This document shows positions 1 through 8,721 of a stretch of DNA of 64,000 nt, piece by piece. The first letter of the stretch is position 1. Every line of letters begins with the position of its first letter. Both the position numbers and the translations under genes were made by a program. The stretch lies in the NCBI RefSeq assembly GCF_900176535.1, contig NZ_FWXT01000001.1, positions 1,674,001 through 1,738,000 of the forward strand, given 5' to 3'. The DNA is from Pedobacter africanus (GTDB lineage Bacteria; Bacteroidota; Bacteroidia; Sphingobacteriales; Sphingobacteriaceae). A model generated the notes under the pieces. The model had not been told where the DNA came from, did no database searches, and saw only the letters and a program-made list of their open reading frames with translations.

Positions 1-1717
1 CAAAGTTCATCTCCCCTTCAGAAATCTGTATATCGAAATGATAGTTCCTGATCTGCCGGGGGTAACTATCCTCCATTTCAGACAATTGCAGGTCATGTGT
101 AGCAAACAACGCGGGCATATTTTGTTCGATGAGTTTTTCTATAAACACTTTTGAACCCAGGTATTTGTCTTTACTGTTTGTACCCCTCAGCATTTCGTCG
201 ATCAGCACAAATGAATTCGGGTGCTGCTGTATCCCATCCAGGATCATTTTAAGCCTGTTCAGCTCGGCTTTAAAGGTAGAAGTGTGATCGTTTAATGAGT
301 CTTTGATACGCATATAGGAAAGGACCTTGAAAATAGACAGTGACAACCGATCGGCACATACCGGTGCACCGGCGAATGCGAGCGACATATTAATCCCAAC
401 AGTACGCAAAAAAGTACTTTTTCCAGCCATGTTAGAACCGGTTATAATGTCAACCGTAGGTTTTTCTGCTACATCAAAACTATTCACGACACGTGCTTTC
501 TCACGAATCAGCGGATGACCAAGGTTTAAAGCCTTCAGCTGGAATGTATCTTCAATTAACGGAAAATTCCAGCCCGCCTGGTTATGGCTCAATGTAGCGA
601 AGGAAATCAGTTCTTCAAACCTGCTGATCCGCTGCAGGCCCTTTATTACAGCTATGGCCGACTGATCGTGCCAGTTACTCAGGGCAATGGAACACCTGAG
701 GTCCCACAGCAGGAAAAAATTGAGCACAGCACCCACTATAACATTTAACCTGGCATCAAAATTCTGAATAATGGTAGCTAGCTTTTTGATCTGCGCACTT
801 ATGGGTTTACCCGAAAACGATTTGTCAAAAAACCCGAGGATATAGGGCGAATTCCAATTTACATCTTCTGTCCATTTGACGCTATCGGCAAAGGCACTCA
901 GCAAATTGGATTCCCTGCTAAAGCCGTTATATACTTTATTGATCTGCCCAAGCTTAAAAAAGGTAAGCCCGGCGTTGGCAAGCAGCAGAAGTGCAAAAAA
1001 CTGCCACAAAAGTCCTCCAAACCCTATACACAGGGCCAGCATGCCCAGGGTTACAAAAGGGACAAGCTTCACATAAAGGCGAAGTGTGCGGTTGCGGGTA
1101 AAACCAAGCTGGCCAGGCAACTGGTTTTGTAATTTATCTTTAATCACTTTTAGCTGACCAGGCTTATGGCCCTGCAATTCGGCCCGGAAGTGAAAAGTCT
1201 GCGCTATATGGGTCTTTAGTTCTGCTATAGCCTCCTGTCTTTGCAGAATCGTCAGTTTATCATTAGGGCCACCCAGATTAGCGGCCAGCATATCGAGCGC
1301 CTCGATGGTATTGCACCTGTTAACAAAAGAATACAGTGAACCCGGCCCGAAGATATCCAGGTCGGATGAATAGGGATGGTACTCATCGGCATAGGCCGAG
1401 CCATCGTCATATCCATTTTTACCGGTACTAAGCTGGTTAATCTCGTTCTGATAAACCCAAAGCAGCTGGCCTGCATACGTTAACTGCCGCTGAACGAAGG
1501 TTTGCTTTTTTACCAGGAACAGGAACAAAACCAGGGGAATCAGTAGCAATACACCAAAAAACCACTCAAAGCCAAAATTAATGATCAGCGCAACAATCAG
1601 AATTTCGGCGATAAAGAGGCCCAAACGGGCAAACGAAATTTTATTTAATTTACGTCTCAGTTCATCTATCAGCTGTTGCTGTTGTATGGTTTTGTTTTGA
1701 TAGTCTGCTTTTACCAT
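1..1717 (-). CDS. MutS-like membrane-anchored ATPase, C-terminus cut by window edge
   Basis: The reading frame is open from ATG at 1717 to the left edge, giving 572 visible residues; the C-terminus lies outside. Two hydrophobic segments sit at about residues 33-48 and 52-69 and another hydrophobic stretch at about 218-254. After these comes a MutS-type ATPase core with Walker A GSNMAGKST at 427-435, a Walker B LIDEM near 507 followed by LRGTNSKD, and a conserved ATHD switch. The mismatch-recognition domain I of true MutS and the Smr domain of MutS2 are not seen in the visible part. It belongs to the MutS-related proteins often annotated in Bacteroidota; a role in mismatch repair should not be assumed. 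It is divergent from rlmH. Confidence 0.85.
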   Translation of the reverse strand, partial: MVKADYQNKTIQQQQLIDELRRKLNKISFARLGLFIAEILIVALIINFGFEWFFGVLLLIPLVLFLFLVKKQTFVQRQLTYAGQLLWVYQNEINQLSTGKNGYDDGSAYADEYHPYSSDLDIFGPGSLYSFVNRCNTIEALDMLAANLGGPNDKLTILQRQEAIAELKTHIAQTFHFRAELQGHKPGQLKVIKDKLQNQLPGQLGFTRNRTLRLYVKLVPFVTLGMLALCIGFGGLLWQFFALLLLANAGLTFFKLGQINKVYNGFSRESNLLSAFADSVKWTEDVNWNSPYILGFFDKSFSGKPISAQIKKLATIIQNFDARLNVIVGAVLNFFLLWDLRCSIALSNWHDQSAIAVIKGLQRISRFEELISFATLSHNQAGWNFPLIEDTFQLKALNLGHPLIREKARVVNSFDVAEKPTVDIITGSNMAGKSTFLRTVGINMSLAFAGAPVCADRLSLSIFKVLSYMRIKDSLNDHTSTFKAELNRLKMILDGIQQHPNSFVLIDEMLRGTNSKDKYLGSKVFIEKLIEQNMPALFATHDLQLSEMEDSYPRQIRNYHFDIQISEGEMNF

Positions 1718-1725
1718 TATATTTG
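1696..1725 (+). promoter_or_regulatory. Candidate promoter for rlmH
   Basis: TTTG at 1696-1699, an 18-nt spacer and TATATTTG at 1718-1725 fit the Bacteroidota vegetative consensus (TTTG, about 19 nt, TAnnTTTG). The start would fall near 1732, about 90 nt before rlmH. The site overlaps the first codons of the divergent MutS-like gene. Confidence 0.45.
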
Positions 1726-1821
1726 AAATTCCTTAATAATTGATTGCTTTAACTTTTGACCGCAGTTAAGTTAAGATGTTACGGGCACCGGGAACGTCTT
1801 TAAGGCTTAAAGATAAACAAT

Positions 1822-2295
1822 ATGAAGATAACCCTGCTTGTTATAGGCAAAACGGAAGATAAATACCTGATTGAAGGCATAGATAAATATCTAAGCAGGC
1901 TGAAACATTATATTGGCTTTAACCTGCTGGTGGTACCGGATATTAAAAACACGAAAAACCTGACCGAGGCACAGCAAAAAACAAAAGAGGCTGAGCTGAT
2001 CCTGAAACAGATCAGTAATCCGGATATGGTTATTCTTCTGGATGAAAGGGGAAAAAAATACAGTTCTGTTTCCTTTTCAAATTATTTAAACAAACAGATG
2101 ATCGGAAGCGTTCAGCATTTGGTGTTTATAATTGGAGGACCATATGGTTTTGACGAAAGTATTTACAAAAGGTCCAATGGCAGCATATCACTTTCCGATA
2201 TGACTTTCTCTCATCAAATGGTGCGGTTGTTTTTTGTAGAGCAGCTTTACAGGGCCTTCAGCATATTAAAGGGCGAGCCCTATCATCACGAATAA
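1822..2295 (+). CDS. rlmH: 23S rRNA (pseudouridine1915-N3)-methyltransferase RlmH
   Basis: This 157-residue protein has the usual length of the RlmH/YbeA SPOUT methyltransferases, which methylate the pseudouridine at 1915 in helix 69 of 23S rRNA on assembled ribosomes. The family signatures are visible: LLDERG near residue 72, IGGPYG near residue 104, the DMTFSHQMVRL segment, and the C-terminal ending KGEPYHHE that forms part of the knotted SAM site. The ATG start matches the family N-terminus KITLLVIGKT. A small membrane-protein gene follows 60 nt downstream and may share its transcript. Confidence 0.95.
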   Translation: MKITLLVIGKTEDKYLIEGIDKYLSRLKHYIGFNLLVVPDIKNTKNLTEAQQKTKEAELILKQISNPDMVILLDERGKKYSSVSFSNYLNKQMIGSVQHLVFIIGGPYGFDESIYKRSNGSISLSDMTFSHQMVRLFFVEQLYRAFSILKGEPYHHE

Positions 2296-2307
2296 ATTAA
2301 AAACGGC

Positions 2308-2328
2308 TTGTGGAAACTTCATCCACAA
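2308..2328 (+). other. Hairpin between rlmH and the small membrane protein gene
   Basis: TTGTGGA and TCCACAA form a perfect 7-bp stem with a 7-nt loop, 12 nt after the rlmH stop. No T-run follows, so it is more likely an mRNA stability or processing element than a terminator. Confidence 0.4.
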
Positions 2329-2355
2329 ATCATCATGATATAAAAGGAGGTTATT

Positions 2356-2484
2356 ATGCGTTTACCATCGGAGTATAAAAGGAATTACAAATTTAAAAGT
2401 GATACAAAAAAAGACAGGTTCAGCTATATCATTGCTATTCTCATATCCATCATTGCATTTTTGCTGATATGGTATTTAGCTTAA
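2356..2484 (+). CDS. Small single-pass membrane protein (42 aa), unknown function
   Basis: ATG at 2356 opens a 42-codon frame ending in TAA at 2482-2484. The N-terminal half is basic and hydrophilic (MRLPSEYKRNYKFK), and residues 24-41 form one strongly hydrophobic helix ending at the C-terminus, so a tail-anchored inner-membrane protein is likely. Support for translation is a near-perfect Shine-Dalgarno AAAAGGAGG at 2342-2350, five bases before the ATG, which is unusual in this phylum where most genes have none. A strong hairpin terminator begins at the stop codon. I do not recognise the family. It probably rides on the rlmH transcript. Confidence 0.7.
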   Translation: MRLPSEYKRNYKFKSDTKKDRFSYIIAILISIIAFLLIWYLA

Positions 2485-2521
2485 ACCACAAAAGCCACCT
2501 TTAAGGTGGCTTTTGTGGTTT
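2483..2521. terminator. Bidirectional hairpin terminator
   Basis: AAACCACAAAAGCCACC pairs perfectly with GGTGGCTTTTGTGGTTT across a small loop. It lies between the convergent small membrane protein gene and the DUF5606 gene and can serve both. Confidence 0.8.
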
Positions 2522-2535
2522 ATTGCAGGGATTGC

Positions 2536-3072
2536 CTACACTCCCTTTTTACTCGTCATATTGGCTTTTTTAGCTGGCTGCGCAGTTTTACTCGGCGCTT
2601 TGGCATTTGCTGCCGGTTTAGGTGTAGCTTTAGGCTTTTTCTCTACCTTATCTTCAGCCTTTACATTTTCGCCTTCCGCAGCTGGTGCCGCTTCACTGAA
2701 CAATGGCAGGTCTTTAAGCAGGTGGTACCAGCTCACGATCTTTTTCATGTCTGAAGCATATACCTTCTCTTCATCATGACCTGGAGCCACTTCTTTAAAA
2801 AATGCCCTCAATGCAGTTGTTTCTGCTTTTACATCAGGAACATTCCCTTTAGCAGCAACCATATTGGCCAGAACATCCGTTAATTTCAGATCCTCATCCT
2901 CGCCATATACGGTAATGTCTTCCAGTGATGCCAGCTTGGTTGTAGTGATATTGGCTACAATTTTAACTTTCTGGGCATCCAGACCTTCAAGAACGTATCC
3001 TGCTTTGTTCTGACCTACAAGTTTAAACAAACCTGGTCTGCCAGATACTGCTACTATTCCTCTTAAATTCAT
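2536..3072 (-). CDS. DUF5606-type protein with lysine/alanine-rich tail
   Basis: This 178-residue cytoplasmic protein opens with MNLRGIVAVSGRPGLFKLV, a pattern I associate with the DUF5606 family of Bacteroidota. The first 130 residues look globular. From about residue 130 to the end the chain is a low-complexity Lys/Ala/Pro tail resembling histone-H1-like tails, which could bind nucleic acid (inference). No signal peptide or membrane segment is present. It starts one base after the stop of the cyclophilin gene, so the two are probably co-transcribed. Molecular function is unknown; the family name is from memory. Confidence 0.7.
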   Translation of the reverse strand: MNLRGIVAVSGRPGLFKLVGQNKAGYVLEGLDAQKVKIVANITTTKLASLEDITVYGEDEDLKLTDVLANMVAAKGNVPDVKAETTALRAFFKEVAPGHDEEKVYASDMKKIVSWYHLLKDLPLFSEAAPAAEGENVKAEDKVEKKPKATPKPAANAKAPSKTAQPAKKANMTSKKGV

Positions 3073-3073
3073 A

Positions 3074-3511
3074 TTAATCTTCTATTACTTCGATACCTAA
3101 AATTTTATCACCTTGTCTGATACTGTCCACAACATCAACATTTTCTATTACCTTACCAAAGCAGGTATGGTTTCTGTCAAGATGGGCGGTATTGTCTCTG
3201 CTGTGGCAGATAAAAAACTGAGAACCGCCTGTATTTCTTCCGGCATGTGCCATAGATAATACACCACGATCGTGATATTGGTTGTCCCCTGTCAGTTCGC
3301 AATCAATTTTGTAGCCGGGACCACCAGCACCTGTTCCGGTAGGATCACCACCCTGAACAACAAAATTAGGGATTACCCTATGAAAAGTTACTCCGTTATA
3401 AAAACCTTCGCTGGCTAATTTTTTAAAGTTAGCAACTGTATTTGGGGCATCCTGATCATAGAACTGAACAGTCATATCACCTTTCTCTGTTTTAATTATT
3501 GCTTTGCTCAT
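3074..3511 (-). CDS. Peptidyl-prolyl cis-trans isomerase, cyclophilin type
   Basis: A 145-residue single-domain cyclophilin, catalysing proline isomerisation during protein folding. The active-site block FHRVIPNFVVQGGDP lies at residues 44-58 and the GGSQFFICH block near 95. There is no signal peptide, so it acts in the cytoplasm. The DUF5606 gene follows with a one-base gap, suggesting one transcript. Length is typical for small bacterial cyclophilins (about 145-170 residues). Confidence 0.95.
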   Translation of the reverse strand: MSKAIIKTEKGDMTVQFYDQDAPNTVANFKKLASEGFYNGVTFHRVIPNFVVQGGDPTGTGAGGPGYKIDCELTGDNQYHDRGVLSMAHAGRNTGGSQFFICHSRDNTAHLDRNHTCFGKVIENVDVVDSIRQGDKILGIEVIED

Positions 3512-3582
3512 GATATTTTTTGTGTAAAAAGCAAAAATAGTAAAATCAAATGATTAGAAAAGACGAATGATGTTAAAAAGCG

Positions 3583-5142
3583 TTAATTCTTCAATATCCA
3601 CATGATCTGGTTGGTATCATCGCTTCCTCCGTACTGGCTCTGCACCGCAGCATCCATATTTGCAGAGTTATAGCTTAGCTCATTTGAAGGATAAAGCCAG
3701 CGCAGCGGAAATTTGGAAGAAGGGGTATTTAGATTGGTGGTGCTGTTTAACGTAAATACAGGATAACCGGTACGGCGGTTCTCAAACCAGGCGAAATATT
3801 TACCACCTTGTAAAAAGTTGGCCAGATATTTCTGGGTAACGATCTGCGCAATCTGCTGTTCATTGGTCCCGGTTAATGCAACCCCTGCTGTAGCCGGAAA
3901 GGCATTGATATAGGTGACATCCATCTTCATGTTGTGGTGATAATCGGTCAGATCGGGCGTGTAAGCAGCAATAAAATTCATGGAATTAATGATTCCTGCA
4001 GCATAGTAGGTTTGCGCGGGAGTACCTATAATCCATCCCCGTACAGCAGCTTCGGCCAGGAGAAACTGCTGGTCCCAATAACTGAATACGCTAACAGGCT
4101 CAGCATTTACCAGCTGTACATAACGGTTGTTCAGGTCGGCATAATCCTTTCCTACCCTCCTGGTTTGCAAAGCCGAAAAAGCATCAGAAGGCTCGACGCC
4201 AGGATAGGCAGCGTAGTCAGTTTGTGAAACCCCTGCGCTTATCTTTACAGGAGAAGGCTTGGCATAATAAAACAAACGCCTGTCGTTTGTAGCTTTCATA
4301 GGCGCCAGCAGGGTATTCGTAAGCATCGTATAGTTCGACTTTACAAACGAGTTACCAGAACCTGCCGGAACATCAGACCAGGGATAGTTTTGTCCGGCGG
4401 TGTTGTTATAGGCCAATGCAAAATTATCCTTGTAATCGCGCATCAATGGGCGGGTTGCCACGATATCTTTAAAACGCTCAATTACTTTCAGGTCTGCATC
4501 CCCGGTTTTCTTGTACAGATTCATCAATACATGGAGTTCAAAGCTGTTGGTCAGTCGTCTCCAATTATCAGTTTTACCTCCATAAATTGGATCTCCATCA
4601 AAATTTGCGCCTTCTGAAAACAGTTGGTTCGCCTGATCGAGCTCGTTTAGAATGCCTAGAAATACGGCTTTCTGTGTATCGTATTTAGGCTTTATCGTAC
4701 CACTTTCACCTTTTACGGCATCAGAATAAGGCACATCACCTACCTGCATGGTAGTGTTAAAAAATTGCCATGCCCGCACAAAATGCCCCAGGGCCTGGTA
4801 CGATTTCCTTAAGGCATCGCTCGTAGCATATCCTTCCATAGGTGAAATATTCCGCAAGAGCGTAAGCCGATTGAAATCTGTACGCCCTAAACGGTTATAT
4901 TGAAAACTTTCCTGACCCTCACCCCAGGTTAGGTACTTGCCCAATAAAAAAGGCTGCATAAAGCCTTTTGTGGTACTGATATCTGAACGGGTTATATTCA
5001 GAATCATGGTACTAGCCAGCATTGCCGAATTTACCTGTGTAGTTTCATTGGGATTGGTATTGATCTCTTCGAATTTTTTACAGCCACTGGTAAATGCGAT
5101 ACCTGTGATCAGTGTACATATTAAAAAATTTCTTTTCATCAT
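3583..5142 (-). CDS. SusD/RagB-like outer-membrane lipoprotein (SusD-like_2 type)
   Basis: 519 residues with a lipoprotein signal peptide ending in a lipobox before Cys21 (FTSGC), followed by KKFEEINTNPN, the usual start of SusD-like_2 proteins. SusD proteins are surface lids that capture substrate for their SusC transporter. The rest is consistent with the helical TPR-like SusD fold, ending in an R-W-x-Y-P-x-NE-x-x-Y-N block near 485 typical of the subfamily. It lies 37 bp after the SusC gene on the same strand and forms the transporter with it. The SusD-like_2 branch is often linked to peptide or other non-starch ligands, so the substrate cannot be read from the sequence. Confidence 0.93.
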   Translation of the reverse strand: MMKRNFLICTLITGIAFTSGCKKFEEINTNPNETTQVNSAMLASTMILNITRSDISTTKGFMQPFLLGKYLTWGEGQESFQYNRLGRTDFNRLTLLRNISPMEGYATSDALRKSYQALGHFVRAWQFFNTTMQVGDVPYSDAVKGESGTIKPKYDTQKAVFLGILNELDQANQLFSEGANFDGDPIYGGKTDNWRRLTNSFELHVLMNLYKKTGDADLKVIERFKDIVATRPLMRDYKDNFALAYNNTAGQNYPWSDVPAGSGNSFVKSNYTMLTNTLLAPMKATNDRRLFYYAKPSPVKISAGVSQTDYAAYPGVEPSDAFSALQTRRVGKDYADLNNRYVQLVNAEPVSVFSYWDQQFLLAEAAVRGWIIGTPAQTYYAAGIINSMNFIAAYTPDLTDYHHNMKMDVTYINAFPATAGVALTGTNEQQIAQIVTQKYLANFLQGGKYFAWFENRRTGYPVFTLNSTTNLNTPSSKFPLRWLYPSNELSYNSANMDAAVQSQYGGSDDTNQIMWILKN

Positions 5143-5179
5143 CTTAATTGATTAATGTAAATATTTAAGCCGGTTTCAA

Positions 5180-8100
5180 TTAAAAACCTAATCTGAAGTT
5201 AAAACCTACCATACGTGAAGATGGAGAATTTAGATTCTCGGTATCTATATCAGGATCTGAAAATTTAAAGTTGGTCAGCAACAAAAGGTTCTGCCCCGTG
5301 ACAGTGAATGACGCTGTTTTTGCCCCCAGTTTTTTTGCGAGTTTAGAAGGGAAGCTATATCCTAGAGAAACTTCACGAAGCTTCACAAAAGTTTCATCCT
5401 GTATGCCCATATCTCCTCCTCTAAAATTCTGTGCAAAATCCTGGTAGCCCACCTGCACATCATTTGGTGCATATTGTCGGGTATCGCTGGTAATATTGCC
5501 ATACTTATCGTATTTCACTTCACCAGAAATCACCTTAACACCTTTTCCTACATAATTATTCAAACCGTTTACCACCTGGTCATATCGATACTGGTTATCC
5601 GATTCGGGATTGGTACCGGTATCCCACATTTTATCGTACATATAGTTGTACATTAAGCCGCCGATCCGGCCGTCTATATTGATACCCAGGTTCCAGTTTT
5701 TATATCTGAAATTATTGATAAAACCAAAGCTGAAATCGGGTTCCCCGTATCCATACTTTTTATTGTAATCACTTTCAACAGGCATGCCATTATTGTAAAT
5801 GACATTACCATCAGGATCTCTAAGCCAGTATGAGCTGGTATAGGTGTCCAATCTTTGCCCTTTTTTTACCCATAAATTATCAGGAGAATAAAGCGGACTA
5901 ATATTGTCATAATACCGGTGCTGGTTGGACCAGTTTACGATGCTATTCCATTCAAAGCTATCTTTTTTAATGATGGTACCATCCAGGCTGATTTCCAGTC
6001 CACGGCGGGTGTAGGTTTCATCGGTATTTACGAGGATGGTAGAAAAACCGGATGAACCGGGTATGTCTATATTTATCTGCCTGTTAAAATAGTACTTATT
6101 AAAATAAGCTACGTCAAAGTGCAGACGTTTGCCAAACATATAACCCGCTGTTCCAATCTCCCAGGTACGGAAAGAACTTGGCAGCAGTCCCTCACCAATC
6201 AATTTCGACGGATAACTGGCAGCGTTCAAGGTATTCCAGGCAGCGGTGGTCGTTACATAGGTTTTATTAATGTCAAATGGATCGAATGCACTTTTAAACA
6301 AAGTCCATGAACCTCTCAATTTAAACATATCAATAACTCTTGGTAACTTTACCAGTTCAGAAAGCACTACACTTGAGCCAAGTGAAGGATAAAAGTAAGT
6401 TCTGGAAGTGGCCGGCTGGCTTGAATTCCAATCGCCCCTTCCGGTCGCATCAAAAAAAACTGCATCGTTCCATCCTATGGATGTACGTCCATAAACACTA
6501 TTGATCTGCTGAGCCCAGTTTCTTCCGGCGTCAAAAGTTGTTGTAATTGGTTCAACCGAACCTTTTAAAGAAAAATACCTTGGTGAAATCAGTCCGTTTT
6601 TAGTAGTTGCTGTAATGTCATCTTTATTATAATAAAACAACGTTCCGCCCGCAAGTGCACTCACGGCCCATTTACTTATTTTCTTATTGTAGGTCAGGAT
6701 CAGGTCGTTGTTGGTCGACATACCGGTACGGTCATTCACCTGGTACATTCCTCTTGCATTCCAGCCACCGCGGGTTGAGAAAATATTGGCAGTGGGGTTT
6801 TGCTTGGTAATCCGGTCATTAAAATTATCATACCCCAAACGCAGCATCAGGTTGAGGTCATTACTGAATTTGTAATTGGCCGTCACACTGGCATTCATCT
6901 TATTTTTTGTCTCTCCGTTTAATTTCTCATTGGCAATTAAGTACGGGTTGTCATACCAGTTTGTGTACATCCAGTTCTGAGTTTTATCCGGCACTACCCA
7001 ATAGTCCTTATAATCACGGATGTCATATTCTGTACCTGTCCACATCACCAGCTGGTAAAGATAGCCCTGATTGTCGTAGCCACTGCCCCACATTTGCGGG
7101 GTACTGCCCCTGCTCAATCCAAAGCGGCCTTCTATTTTAAAACGGTCGTTTATTTTGATTTCCCCACCCGAGGTAAAATTCATCAGGTTCAGTTTCTGGT
7201 TAGGGAACTGACCTTTTTGAAAAATATGATTCAATCCTATCCTAAAACTGCCGTTTTCCGTACTTTGTGCAAGGGAAATGTTATTATTGGTAATGATCCC
7301 AGTATTCATAAAATTCTTCAGGTTGTCTTTTCCTACAGAAAGGAGAGGACGTCCATCTTCAAACTGTTTGGTTTCGGGGTTCCAGTCGCGCGCTGTATTG
7401 CCTACATCCAACCTCGGTCCCCAAACATAGTCGTTGTCAATCTCCCCGTTCTGTCCACGCCCATAAGAACTTTGTACTTCAGGAATAGCAAGATACCCCA
7501 ACTGGAACATGGTATTGCTGTTCACATCAACAGAAAAACCCGTACCTGCCGCCCCCTTTTTTGTGGTAATCATTAGAACACCCCCCTTAGCACGCGACCC
7601 ATATAAAGAAGAAGCTGTCGGCCCTTTAAGCAAATCCATACTTTCAATATCATCGGTGGGCACATCTCTTAACGTCATATTCTCATAAGGGACCCCGTCA
7701 ATAACCAGCAAAGCGCTTTCTCCCCTTAATTCGATTGTAGGCCTGGCATTAAATTCGGTTGAATTTTTAATCACTAGCCCAGAAACCCTCCCTGTAAGCG
7801 AAGTACCAAGGTCTACCCCTTTTACTGTCTGCAAATCTTTCCCTGAAACCTTTTGCACCGCATATCCCAACGCTTTCTCCGATCTTTTGACACCAAGCGC
7901 AGTTACGACAACTTCTGTCAGGTCCTGCAATTCAGCATCCAGCACAATATTCAGTGTACCTGTCCCAGCATTTACAGTAATTTCCTTGCTTACATAGCCC
8001 AGAAATTTAACTACGATCACATCGCCTTCCTTTGCATCCAGGTTAAACTCTCCGGCGGCATTTGTTGAAGTCCCTTTGCCGGATCCTTTGATTACCACAG

Positions 8101-8512
8101 ACGCTCCCGGTAAAGGATTGCCTTCCTTATCCACTACCCTTCCTTTGATGTTGATGGCAGAGAACATATTACTGAGAAATCCGATCAGTCCGGGTTTTTC
8201 CCTTCTGACTACAATGGTCCGGTTAACGATCGTATAGGAAAACGGCCTGTTTTTAAACATCAGGTCCAGTGTTTCTTCGATGCTGGCATCTTTTACGAAA
8301 ATGTTGATCTTCCCCTCCTGCCTGATCAGTTTATTGTTGTAAAAAAAAGTAAAGCCACTTTGCTTTCTTATATTTCCAAAAAGACTGCTGAAAGTGGCAT
8401 TCTTTTCAGCAAGGGTAATCTTCTGTGAGTAGCCATCGGCCGACACCTGCAAGCAGCCAACGATAAGTAAGATTACGACGAGTTTCATTACCCTACATAA
8501 ATTAAAATTCAT
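5180..8512 (-). CDS. SusC/RagA TonB-dependent outer-membrane transporter with STN signalling domain
   Basis: 1110 residues: N-terminal signal region, an STN (secretin/TonB short N-terminal) domain at about 35-105, a carboxypeptidase-regulatory-like domain at about 122-193 (IKGRVVDKEGNPLPGASVVI), a TonB-box-like EVVVTALG near 200, a plug (LRGESALLVIDGVPYEN, ending SLYGSRAKGGVLMITTKKG) and a barrel that closes with a terminal Phe (FRLGF). The STN domain is what such transporters use to signal ligand occupancy to a FecR anti-sigma factor, and a fecR/sigma pair lies directly upstream on the same strand. The plug appears somewhat shorter than in many SusC proteins. Substrate unknown. Confidence 0.95.
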   Translation of the reverse strand: MNFNLCRVMKLVVILLIVGCLQVSADGYSQKITLAEKNATFSSLFGNIRKQSGFTFFYNNKLIRQEGKINIFVKDASIEETLDLMFKNRPFSYTIVNRTIVVRREKPGLIGFLSNMFSAINIKGRVVDKEGNPLPGASVVIKGSGKGTSTNAAGEFNLDAKEGDVIVVKFLGYVSKEITVNAGTGTLNIVLDAELQDLTEVVVTALGVKRSEKALGYAVQKVSGKDLQTVKGVDLGTSLTGRVSGLVIKNSTEFNARPTIELRGESALLVIDGVPYENMTLRDVPTDDIESMDLLKGPTASSLYGSRAKGGVLMITTKKGAAGTGFSVDVNSNTMFQLGYLAIPEVQSSYGRGQNGEIDNDYVWGPRLDVGNTARDWNPETKQFEDGRPLLSVGKDNLKNFMNTGIITNNNISLAQSTENGSFRIGLNHIFQKGQFPNQKLNLMNFTSGGEIKINDRFKIEGRFGLSRGSTPQMWGSGYDNQGYLYQLVMWTGTEYDIRDYKDYWVVPDKTQNWMYTNWYDNPYLIANEKLNGETKNKMNASVTANYKFSNDLNLMLRLGYDNFNDRITKQNPTANIFSTRGGWNARGMYQVNDRTGMSTNNDLILTYNKKISKWAVSALAGGTLFYYNKDDITATTKNGLISPRYFSLKGSVEPITTTFDAGRNWAQQINSVYGRTSIGWNDAVFFDATGRGDWNSSQPATSRTYFYPSLGSSVVLSELVKLPRVIDMFKLRGSWTLFKSAFDPFDINKTYVTTTAAWNTLNAASYPSKLIGEGLLPSSFRTWEIGTAGYMFGKRLHFDVAYFNKYYFNRQINIDIPGSSGFSTILVNTDETYTRRGLEISLDGTIIKKDSFEWNSIVNWSNQHRYYDNISPLYSPDNLWVKKGQRLDTYTSSYWLRDPDGNVIYNNGMPVESDYNKKYGYGEPDFSFGFINNFRYKNWNLGINIDGRIGGLMYNYMYDKMWDTGTNPESDNQYRYDQVVNGLNNYVGKGVKVISGEVKYDKYGNITSDTRQYAPNDVQVGYQDFAQNFRGGDMGIQDETFVKLREVSLGYSFPSKLAKKLGAKTASFTVTGQNLLLLTNFKFSDPDIDTENLNSPSSRMVGFNFRLGF

Positions 8513-8607
8513 ATTTTTGAATGTTTTGGTTAATCCATTAATTATTTAACAAGGTATTTTCTGCGATCGGCCGGAACGTAGTTCCAGACTATAAAGGATG
8601 GGACAAG

Positions 8608-8634
8608 CCGGATCCTGTTGTCACCAGGGTCCGG
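8608..8634 (-). terminator. Hairpin between fecR and susC genes
   Basis: CCGGACCCTG and CAGGATCCGG (read on the minus strand) form a 10-bp stem with one wobble pair in the 209-bp gap downstream of fecR. The T-run after it is poor, so this may be a weak terminator or processing site that separates regulator from transporter expression. Confidence 0.4.
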
Positions 8635-8721
8635 TTATTTTCCTTCAATAAGATCTGATGGTTCTGGTAATTATTTTTTCATCTGCTGTTTGTTTTTAAG
8701 TTTATATCTGGTTCTTTGTTT

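Noticed and set aside
7094..7576. 160-codon plus-strand frame opposite the SusC gene
   Set aside because: It is antisense to a clear SusC barrel, has no homology I recognise, no start signals, and odd composition.
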